Origin: Campylobacterales bacterium
GTDB lineage: Bacteria > Campylobacterota > Campylobacteria > Campylobacterales > Nitratiruptoraceae
DNA: 5,600 nt
Assembly: GCA_027068245.1 (NCBI GenBank)
Contig: JAMOUF010000299.1
Coordinates: 1-5,600 of the forward strand
Direction of reading: 5' to 3'
Made by a program: the position numbers and the translations under genes
Shown here: in pieces, positions 1-5,103 of the stretch
Position numbering within the stretch: the first letter of the stretch is position 1
Layout: every line of letters begins with the position of its first letter
Notes under the pieces: generated by a model
Database searches by the model: none
What the model was told of the DNA's origin: nothing
What the model saw: only the letters and a program-made list of their open reading frames with translations

Positions 1-49
1 CACCCTCATAAAGGACTCCGCCGATATCCAGCAACACACCCTTTATCAT
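1..49 (-). CDS. HAD-superfamily (class IIA, LHPP-like) phosphatase, N-terminal fragment
   Basis: Only the first 16 codons are in the window; the gene continues beyond the left edge. The start is the ATG read from 49 to 47, preceded by a good ribosome binding site, AAGGAG (complement of 55-60), inside the end of cmoB. The peptide [16 protein letters not shown] is the first strand and motif I of a HAD-like hydrolase (nucleophile Asp8, followed by GGVLY as in the NagD/LHPP class IIA group). The second Asp of the usual DxD is replaced by Gly (D-I-G); LHPP-like members have D-I-S here, so this points to that subgroup. Such enzymes hydrolyse phosphate esters or phosphoamides with Mg2+; the substrate cannot be told from this fragment. 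It shares a TGATG stop-start overlap with cmoB and is probably co-transcribed and translationally coupled to it. The family call is fairly safe, the subgroup tentative. Confidence 0.7.
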   Translation of the reverse strand, partial: MIKGVLLDIGGVLYEG

Positions 50-945
50 CACTTCTCCTTCAATCTCACATAGACCCTTCTTGGGGCCGGATAACCCTCG
101 ATGGTTTTAAGGCTGTCATCCGGGTCTAAAAAGTTCTCGAGGCTTTGGGAGTCTATCCACTCGGTCTTTCTCTGCTCGGCCGTGGTGGTTAGGCTTTTCG
201 CAAGCACCTCGAAAGAGCCAAAACCGGCCCTTTTGCACCAGTATTCAAGGGCTTTTACGGTGGGTATGAAGGTAATATTGGGAATTTTTGAGTAGCTCTC
301 ATCCGGACACAGGGCGATTGGCTCGTCGCCTTCTATGTAGAATGTATCCAAAATAACCTCTCCACCCTTTTTAAGACCCTTTTTCAAGGCTTTTAGCATC
401 ACCACCGGATCGCTTCTGTGATAGAGCACGCCCAGACAAAATATCGAATCGAACTTCTTTGGATAGTATGGAAGGTGCTCCACCCCCAACAGCTCATATT
501 CAATTCCGCTTTTTGCAAAGTGGTCTATGAAATCGAACTGGGTTTTGAAAATCGGCGAGGGGTCGAAACCGGTTATCGATTTTGGGCCAAACTCCAGCAT
601 CCTAAACATATAGTATCCGTTGTTGCAGCCGATATCCGCCACAACTTTACCTTCAAGGTCGATATGGGGTTTTAAGAGGTTGTATTTTATATAGCTTCTC
701 CACTCGCTGTCTATAAAGGTGTCAAAAAGCCTGAAGGGTCCCTTTCTCCAGGGCTTTAGGCCTAAAGCCATATTTTTTACCAACTCCCTCTCTTTTTGGT
801 CCAGCTCTCCCTCTATCTCTATCACATCGCCCAAACGAAGATTGAAATCCCCGTTTGGAAGTTTCGTCAGCATCTCTCTTAAAGGAGCGATATTTTTCCA
901 CTTCAGCCAGTTTTGACGCTCTTTTTTAACGGCTTCAATATCCAT
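49..945 (-). CDS. cmoB: tRNA U34 carboxymethyltransferase CmoB
   Basis: CmoB transfers a carboxymethyl group from carboxy-S-adenosyl-methionine (made by CmoA, not in this window) to 5-hydroxyuridine at wobble position 34, giving cmo5U in tRNAs that read four-codon boxes; it is cytosolic. The 298-residue product is slightly shorter than the E. coli protein (about 323), mostly at the N terminus. Landmarks: WRKGPF at 66-71, a Rossmann SAM-binding motif [14 protein letters not shown] at 103-116, GFDPSP at 126-131, [10 protein letters not shown] at 171-180, [11 protein letters not shown] at 253-263 and the C-terminal [19 protein letters not shown] at 272-290. Lys68, Tyr175 and an Arg at 289/290 line up with residues I remember as contacting the Cx-SAM carboxylate in E. 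coli. I chose the ATG at 945 because AAAAGGAG lies 4 bases upstream (complement of 950-957); an in-frame ATG at 993 would add 16 residues unlike the family and overlap the divergent gene. The stop overlaps the start of the downstream HAD gene. Confidence 0.95.
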   Translation of the reverse strand: MDIEAVKKERQNWLKWKNIAPLREMLTKLPNGDFNLRLGDVIEIEGELDQKERELVKNMALGLKPWRKGPFRLFDTFIDSEWRSYIKYNLLKPHIDLEGKVVADIGCNNGYYMFRMLEFGPKSITGFDPSPIFKTQFDFIDHFAKSGIEYELLGVEHLPYYPKKFDSIFCLGVLYHRSDPVVMLKALKKGLKKGGEVILDTFYIEGDEPIALCPDESYSKIPNITFIPTVKALEYWCKRAGFGSFEVLAKSLTTTAEQRKTEWIDSQSLENFLDPDDSLKTIEGYPAPRRVYVRLKEK

Positions 946-956
946 TAAACTCCTTT

Positions 957-965
957 TGTTAAAAT
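957..965 (+). promoter_or_regulatory. Extended -10 promoter of the nucleosidase-CDF operon, possibly leaderless
   Basis: The plus strand reads TG-T-TAAAAT, an extended -10 element (TG at 957-958, hexamer 960-965; five of six bases match TATAAT). A start site 7 bases beyond the hexamer would fall on A972, the first base of an ATG. No Shine-Dalgarno sequence precedes either candidate ATG (966 or 972), which fits a leaderless message. No convincing -35 box is visible, which is usual for Campylobacterota sigma70 promoters. The element lies over the complement of the cmoB ribosome binding site. This is inference from sequence only. Confidence 0.5.
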
Positions 966-971
966 ATGCGA

Positions 972-1514
972 ATGATAATAACCACATCCACATTGACGGA
1001 GGCTCAGCCTTTTATAGACTTTTTTGACCTAAAACCGGTTCAAAAAAGACCCTTTCCAATCTACGAAAAGCCGCCTTTTACGCTGATAGTAACCGGCATC
1101 GGGCCCCTTAGGGCCTCGGCCGCCCTTAGCCATATTTTAACAAAAAAAGCGGAACCGGTGATGAATTTTGGCATAAGTGCCGGAAAGAAGGTGGGTAAGA
1201 TTTACAATATTTACAAGGTGATAGACGCCCACAGCCACAAAAGCTATATTCTAAAGCGTTCCAACATCTTCGAAAACGCCGTTTTGAAAAGCTACGCCAC
1301 CCCGGTATCCACAAAGCAGAACTGCCTGGCGGATATGGAGGGAGCCGCGCTCGCTGGATGCGTTAAGCTGTATGGACAGGATATCGAGATTGTAAAACTG
1401 GTTTCGGACGCTTTTACCCCCGATACCGTAGATATGCAAAATATAGCGGAATTAATCAAAAAAAAGATTAAGCCCATCTTGGATACAATTGCATCAAAAA
1501 AAGGATTGCAATGA
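972..1514 (+). CDS. Short nucleoside phosphorylase/nucleosidase-like protein (PNP/MTAN fold)
   Basis: The product (180 residues from the ATG at 972; 182 from the ATG at 966) belongs to the purine nucleoside phosphorylase / MTA-SAH nucleosidase superfamily, which cleaves the N-glycosidic bond of nucleosides. With the 972 start, Glu10 in STLTEAQP matches the catalytic Glu near the N terminus of [13 protein letters not shown] at 40-48 and MNFGISAG at 64-71 follow; ADMEGAALA at 120-128 is the nucleoside-binding DMEGAA motif; VSDAF at 144-148 carries the Ser-Asp pair (Asp146) used for base protonation. It is about 50 residues shorter than MTAN (about 230), the loss being between the GISAG strand and the DMEGAA motif. 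The substrate is not evident; it need not be the MTAN that serves methionine salvage or the futalosine menaquinone route. Neither ATG has a Shine-Dalgarno; the -10 placement favours 972. Its last four bases overlap the start of the CDF gene (ATGA), so the two are probably translated in a coupled way. Confidence 0.75.
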   Translation: MIITTSTLTEAQPFIDFFDLKPVQKRPFPIYEKPPFTLIVTGIGPLRASAALSHILTKKAEPVMNFGISAGKKVGKIYNIYKVIDAHSHKSYILKRSNIFENAVLKSYATPVSTKQNCLADMEGAALAGCVKLYGQDIEIVKLVSDAFTPDTVDMQNIAELIKKKIKPILDTIASKKGLQ

Positions 1515-2398
1515 GCTTACAAAAGAGCGCCACCGTTGTAGCGAGCATTGTGGCGGCCATTTTGGTCCTTATCAAACTTGTGGTAGGTATTATGAGCGGC
1601 TCTGCGGCGGTGCTTGCCAGTGCCATAGACTCGATTTTGGATATCGCAGTATCCACATTCAACTATTTCGCACTCTCCAAAGCGGAAAAGGCACCCAGTG
1701 AAAAGTTCAATTACGGCCTTGGTAAGATAGAGGCCCTGGCCGCAGTCATCGAAGGGACCATCATAACCATGTCGGGCCTCTTTATATTTTACAAAGGGCT
1801 TATGAACGTTATAGAGCATAAGAGAATCGAGCATCTTGACAGCTCCATATTGGTTATGGTTATCTCCATCATCCTAACAGGCGCTCTGGTAGCATATCTC
1901 AATTATGTCTATAAAAAGACAAAAAATATGGTGATTAAATCGGACGCCCTGCACTACAAAACCGACCTTTTCACCAACGCCGCCGTTTTAGCCTCTTTGG
2001 TTATCATACACTTTACCGGATGGCACTGGATAGACGGGATTTTCGGTATGGCTATCGCCATATACATCATAAAGGAGGCTTACGAGCTGATAAAAGAGGG
2101 AGTCTTGATGCTTCTGGACGTGGCCTTGGAGGAGGAGATGGTAGAGAAGATAAAAAAGATTATAACCTCCCAGCCAGAAGTTACCAACTACCACTATCTA
2201 AAAACGAGAAGAAGCGGCGACACCAACTTCGTTGACGTGCATGTTGTTTTTACTCCGGATATCTCATTGATGGAGGCTCACAAAGTCTCGGACAAAATAG
2301 AAGATGAGATAAAAAAGCTGGATAAAGAGAGCAAATGGCACATCACAATACATCTGGATCCTTACGACGACTCACCACACTCCCAAGAAGAGCATTAA
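1511..2398 (+). CDS. Cation diffusion facilitator (FieF/YiiP-like) metal efflux transporter
   Basis: A 295-residue inner-membrane exporter of the CDF family, which moves divalent metals (Zn2+, Fe2+, Cd2+, Mn2+ in different members) out of the cytoplasm in exchange for protons, as a homodimer. Six membrane segments lie at roughly 8-28, 33-53, 79-99, 112-133, 154-170 and 173-190, followed by a cytoplasmic metallochaperone-like domain (about 205-285). Aligned with E. coli YiiP, the transport site is intact: Asp40 and Asp44 (AIDSILD) on segment 2 and His148 and Asp152 (HYKTD) on segment 5. The cytoplasmic site also looks intact: His228, His244, His257, His281, Asp283. The loop site between segments 2 and 3 is lost: the YiiP positions Asp68, His71 and His75 are Ser63, Phe66 and Leu70 here. 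Metal specificity cannot be assigned. The ATG at 1511 has AAGGA at 1501-1505, five bases upstream, and overlaps the preceding stop. The gene ends 6 bases before the opposing rny stop. Confidence 0.93.
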   Translation: MSLQKSATVVASIVAAILVLIKLVVGIMSGSAAVLASAIDSILDIAVSTFNYFALSKAEKAPSEKFNYGLGKIEALAAVIEGTIITMSGLFIFYKGLMNVIEHKRIEHLDSSILVMVISIILTGALVAYLNYVYKKTKNMVIKSDALHYKTDLFTNAAVLASLVIIHFTGWHWIDGIFGMAIAIYIIKEAYELIKEGVLMLLDVALEEEMVEKIKKIITSQPEVTNYHYLKTRRSGDTNFVDVHVVFTPDISLMEAHKVSDKIEDEIKKLDKESKWHITIHLDPYDDSPHSQEEH

Positions 2399-2406
2399 GC
2401 TCTTCT
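2386..2406. terminator. Hairpin between convergent genes, candidate bidirectional terminator
   Basis: A perfect 8-bp inverted repeat AGAAGAGC (2386-2393) / GCTCTTCT (2399-2406) encloses the loop ATTAA, which contains the TAA stop of the CDF gene. The right arm reaches into the TAG stop of rny (2405-2407). Half of the stem pairs are A-T and the trailing T-run is poor (ATTT on the plus strand, TTGGG on the minus strand), so it may be a weak terminator or a 3'-end stabilising structure. Its position exactly at two facing gene ends is the main argument for a function. Confidence 0.55.
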
Positions 2407-3973
2407 ATTTAGCGTACTCTATAGCCCGCTGCTCTCTTATCACGTTCACCTTTATCTCACCGGGATACTGGACGGCGGACTCTATCTCTTTTGCTATCTC
2501 TTTTGCCAGCAAATAGGCCTCGTTATCGGTAACAAGCTCCGCGTTTACGATAACCCTGACCTCCCGCCCGGCATTTATGGCATAGGCCTTTTTCACGCCG
2601 CTTTTGCTAAGGGCTATCTCCTCAATCGCCTGAACCCTTTTCAAAAAGGCCTCCAAAACCTCTCTTCTGGCTCCAGGTCTTGCGGCGCTCAAGGTATCTG
2701 CGGCGCATACTGCGGCCGCTTCTATGCTCTTTGGCTCCTCATGGCCGTGATGGGCGTAGATGGCGTTTATTACCACATCGGGTTCCTTGTATCTTCTACA
2801 GATATCCGCACCCAGGTCCACGTGGCTGCCGCTAAACTCGTGCGTCAGCGCCTTCCCTATATCGTGAAGCAATCCGGCACGCTTTGCCAATACCTCGTCT
2901 CCGCCCATCTCCGCAGCCATGATACCGGCCAGATGCGCCACCTCCAAAGAGTGGCCCAGCGCGTTTTGGCCGTAACTTGCCCTGAATTTCAACCGGCCTA
3001 TAAGTTTCACCAACTCCGGATGAAGAGGACCAACGCCTAAGTCTATGACGATATTCTCACCCTCCTCCAACAGCTGCTGGTCGAACTCCTCTTTTACCTT
3101 CTCGTAAACCTCCTCTATCCTTGCCGGCTGTATTCTGCCATCTTCTACCAAAATCTCGATGACCTTGGTAGCTATGGCCCTACGGTAGAGGTTGAAAGAG
3201 CTGAGAATTATGGCGTTGGGGGTATCGTCTATAATGATATCCACGCCCAGAAGCATCTCGAGGGTTTTGATGTTTCTACCCTCTTTGCCGATGATTCTGC
3301 CCTTTATCTCTTCGCTTGGCAAAGATACGGTATTTATAAGCCTCTCGGCCGCAAACTCGCCGGCAAACCTGGTGGTGGCCTGGGCTATGATATAGTTGGC
3401 CCGCCTTTTCGCCTCGCTCTTGGCCTCCTCCTCATACTTTCTGACGATATTGGCAACTTCCGAGCGGCTCTCCTCTTCGGCTTTTTTCAGTATAAGCTCC
3501 TTTGCCTCCTCCATCGTAAGGCCCGCTTGCATCTGCAGTGCTTCCAAAACCTCGTTGTATTTCTCCTGATACTCCGATTTTAGCCTCTCATACTCGCTCT
3601 TTAGCTGCTCCAGCTTCTCCCGCTCCTCTTTTAGCTCCTGCTTCTCGAGGGTTATATGCTTCAGTTCGTCCTTAAACATCTGTTTAAGGGACATCTCCTT
3701 TTCCATCAATTCGTTGAAACGCTTGTCGTAATCGCTTTTGAGCCTCTCAAGCCTCTCTTCAAACTCCTTCTTAAGGCCCAGTTCGGCCTCTTTGAGTTTT
3801 ACTTGGGAGGAGTGAAGAAGTTTTTCCGCCTCGTGCTCTATCGCCTTCGCTTTCGCTCTTGCCTGCTCCTCATAGATTTTAAGTCTGTCTTTTTCTATCT
3901 TTTTTGAGAGTAGATACCCTGCGGCACCGCTTAAAATGGCCGCAGAGCTTCCTACCAATATCTCTATCCACAT
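2405..3973 (-). CDS. rny: Ribonuclease Y (membrane-anchored endoribonuclease)
   Basis: RNase Y is an endoribonuclease that starts mRNA decay and matures some transcripts, cleaving single-stranded RNA at the membrane. The 522-residue product has the full family layout and the usual length of about 520: an N-terminal membrane anchor (about 5-23), a long charged coiled coil (about 25-195, rich in Glu/Lys/Leu), a KH RNA-binding domain with the GKEGRN loop at 229-234 followed by VDIIIDDTP, and an HD phosphohydrolase domain with His341, the HD pair His370-Asp371 (LLHDIGKA), HH at 408-409 and Asp426, all expected metal ligands. The C-terminal part (about 440-522) is also typical. The start ATG at 3973 has AGGGG about eight bases upstream, inside the preceding 5-FCL gene, whose frame runs 95 nt into rny. 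This order suggests rny is translated from the same message as the cyclo-ligase. Its stop faces the CDF stop across a hairpin. Confidence 0.97.
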   Translation of the reverse strand: MWIEILVGSSAAILSGAAGYLLSKKIEKDRLKIYEEQARAKAKAIEHEAEKLLHSSQVKLKEAELGLKKEFEERLERLKSDYDKRFNELMEKEMSLKQMFKDELKHITLEKQELKEEREKLEQLKSEYERLKSEYQEKYNEVLEALQMQAGLTMEEAKELILKKAEEESRSEVANIVRKYEEEAKSEAKRRANYIIAQATTRFAGEFAAERLINTVSLPSEEIKGRIIGKEGRNIKTLEMLLGVDIIIDDTPNAIILSSFNLYRRAIATKVIEILVEDGRIQPARIEEVYEKVKEEFDQQLLEEGENIVIDLGVGPLHPELVKLIGRLKFRASYGQNALGHSLEVAHLAGIMAAEMGGDEVLAKRAGLLHDIGKALTHEFSGSHVDLGADICRRYKEPDVVINAIYAHHGHEEPKSIEAAAVCAADTLSAARPGARREVLEAFLKRVQAIEEIALSKSGVKKAYAINAGREVRVIVNAELVTDNEAYLLAKEIAKEIESAVQYPGEIKVNVIREQRAIEYAK

Positions 3974-4514
3974 CCTTGTCCCCTCTGATAATTATTTGTT
4001 TTGGGGTAACTAAAACATCGCCTTGAATATCGAAATCGTCACAGATATAACTCTTTGTATAACAAAGCTCCTTTTGTATAAAGACAATTTTCGGCCTGTA
4101 AGAGAGGTTTGAAAAAAATCTATCATACATCCCTTTTCCAAACCCCACTCTTCTAAAGCCCCCGTCTACCCCAATAACGGGAACTATAGCTAAATCAATT
4201 CTACTTTTTAAAAATGAGTTAGGCGGCTCTTTTATTCCAAATCTTCTCTTCTTTATAGGTAATCTGTATTTTACCATCTTAAAGCTTTTACCTTCCATAA
4301 AGGGGACATATATGTTTATTTTGTTGCGAAGTTTAAAGAGGCCACTTATATCGGGCTCGTGCGGCATAGGCATAAACAGCAGGACGTTTTTGGCCCTCAA
4401 AAGCCGGATTATTTTTACAATTACCCTCTCCACGGCACCCTTTTTATATCTCTTTTTTTTGAAAATCCTTTTTTTGCAGTAATTTCTGAATTTTTCCTTG
4501 CTTTTAAAAGACAT
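3879..4514 (-). CDS. 5-formyltetrahydrofolate cyclo-ligase (MTHFS/YgfA family)
   Basis: This enzyme uses ATP to convert 5-formyl-THF to 5,10-methenyl-THF, returning a dead-end, inhibitory folate to the one-carbon pool in the cytosol. The 211-residue product begins with the basic KSKEKFRNYCKKR helix, has VLLFMPMPHEPDI at 44-56, the strand IDLAIVPVIGVDGGF at 106-120 and the family signature RVGFGKGMYDRF at 122-133 (the G-x-G-x-G-x-YDR phosphate-binding loop), then DVLVTPKQI at 166-174, where family members normally end. The final 31 residues (KDVDRD onward) lie wholly within the start of rny in another frame and look like unselected extension. I chose the ATG at 4514 because AAAAAAAGG lies six bases upstream; the ATG at 4520 (two extra residues) is too close to it, and the open frame further upstream crosses the promoter and the divergent gene. 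The gene is clearly more AT- and lysine-rich than rny. Confidence 0.88.
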   Translation of the reverse strand: MSFKSKEKFRNYCKKRIFKKKRYKKGAVERVIVKIIRLLRAKNVLLFMPMPHEPDISGLFKLRNKINIYVPFMEGKSFKMVKYRLPIKKRRFGIKEPPNSFLKSRIDLAIVPVIGVDGGFRRVGFGKGMYDRFFSNLSYRPKIVFIQKELCYTKSYICDDFDIQGDVLVTPKQIIIRGDKDVDRDIGRKLCGHFKRCRRVSTLKKDRKRQT

Positions 4515-4530
4515 TTTCATCCTTTTTTTA

Positions 4531-4536
4531 TATAAT
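4531..4536 (+). promoter_or_regulatory. Consensus -10 box for the thioredoxin lipoprotein-ftsY unit
   Basis: TATAAT at 4531-4536 is an exact sigma70 -10 hexamer, preceded by a T-run (4523-4529) as is common in Campylobacterota promoters, and without a clear -35 box. A start near 4543 gives a leader of about 24 bases that contains AAAAGGATGAG ahead of the TTG start codon at 4567. It would serve the lipoprotein gene and, by the immediate stop-start junction, ftsY. Confidence 0.65.
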
Positions 4537-4543
4537 CGGATAT

Positions 4544-4553
4544 ATTTTATACA
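4544..4553 (-). promoter_or_regulatory. Candidate -10 promoter for the cyclo-ligase-rny unit
   Basis: Read on the minus strand, 4553-4544 is TGTATAAAAT, which offers TATAAA (4551-4546) or TAAAAT (4549-4544) as a -10 hexamer. A start near 4537-4540 would leave a leader of about 25 bases holding the AAAAAAAGG ribosome binding site. No -35 box is recognisable. It overlaps the leader of the divergent lipoprotein gene. Confidence 0.5.
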
Positions 4554-4566
4554 AAAGGATGAGAAA

Positions 4567-5103
4567 TTGAAAACTGCAGCCGCCATTTTGTTTTTGGCAC
4601 TGGTTTTCAGCGGATGTGAAAAGGAGCACAAAAACTCCGCCGAAAAACCTGTAAAAAAAGAGTTGAACGCCACGAAAAAACCCAAAATTGAACGCTTTGA
4701 GCTAAGAGATGGCAACAAAACCATAGGCATAGAGTTCAACGAGAGCGGTTTTAAATTGAGCGGGACCAAAGATGTGGTTCTTTTGACCTTTTTTACCAGC
4801 TGGTGCTCCTCTTGCAAAGCGGAGCTTAAAGAGCTGGAAAATATAGCCGCAAAATATAAAAACATCGACATAGTCGGCATTCAGCTGGATGAAAACAGTG
4901 TCAGGAAAAATTTTTTCATATCAAATAATATCAATACCAACCTGAAGCTGGCAAAAAGGGTTTATCCCATGCTCCACCAGCCCGCCTCCATGCCAGTTCC
5001 ACTGACGCTCTTGATAAAGAACAACAGATATGTTATACACTATACCGGAGCCGTTCCCCAGGAGATGATAGAGAGCGATATCAAAAAGAGTTTAGGAGAT
5101 TAG
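4567..5103 (+). CDS. TlpA/ResA-like thioredoxin-fold lipoprotein
   Basis: A predicted envelope thiol-disulfide protein of 178 residues. The N terminus MKTAAAILFLALVFSGC is a lipoprotein signal with Cys17 as the lipidated residue (lipobox FSGC, Phe at -3 being less common than Leu or Ala), followed by a charged linker (18-40). The thioredoxin-like domain holds VVLLTFFTSWCSSC at 70-83 with the redox pair Cys80/Cys83, VGIQLDEN at 103-110, and the likely cis-Pro at 145 (PVPLTLLI). Relatives reduce apocytochrome or other periplasmic disulfides, or act in oxidative folding; which applies here is unknown. The start is TTG at 4567: AAAAGGATGAG precedes it, and the signal peptide begins properly there. 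An in-frame ATG at 4498 would add 23 residues, bury the signal peptide and extend over the promoter. The stop TAG abuts the ftsY ATG. As I remember, Campylobacter has a similar lipoprotein thioredoxin beside ftsY. Confidence 0.87.
   Translation: MKTAAAILFLALVFSGCEKEHKNSAEKPVKKELNATKKPKIERFELRDGNKTIGIEFNESGFKLSGTKDVVLLTFFTSWCSSCKAELKELENIAAKYKNIDIVGIQLDENSVRKNFFISNNINTNLKLAKRVYPMLHQPASMPVPLTLLIKNNRYVIHYTGAVPQEMIESDIKKSLGD

Larger units (their letters stand above)
4518..4561. repeat. Imperfect palindrome in the divergent promoter region
   Basis: CATCCTTTT (4518-4526) and AAAAGGATG (4553-4561) form a perfect 9-bp inverted repeat, with a smaller TATAT/ATATA-type dyad between them around ATCGG. 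The outer arms are the ribosome binding sites of the two divergent genes, so part of the symmetry may just reflect two similar Shine-Dalgarno leaders. It could also be an operator; the sequence alone does not decide. Confidence 0.45.

Noticed and set aside
418..675. Plus-strand open frame antisense to cmoB
   Set aside because: It mirrors the SAM-binding region of cmoB, has no family resemblance, and its codons are explained by the minus-strand gene.
1517..1834. Minus-strand open frame of 105 codons across the start of the CDF gene
   Set aside because: Antisense to well-conserved transmembrane segments; composition is Arg/Gly/His-rich as typical of shadow frames.
2741..3040. Plus-strand open frame of 99 codons inside rny
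   Set aside because: It lies entirely antisense to the HD domain of rny, which is strongly conserved; the product has no recognisable motif and no convincing ribosome binding site.
4559..4570. Tiny ATG frame (ATG AGA AAT TGA) just ahead of the TTG start
   Set aside because: Only three codons; the ATG is part of the ribosome binding site sequence, and nothing shows it is translated.
4515..4880. Upstream in-frame extension of the cyclo-ligase (about 122 residues)
   Set aside because: It would cross the divergent promoters and run antisense through the lipoprotein gene; the family N terminus and ribosome binding site are at 4514.
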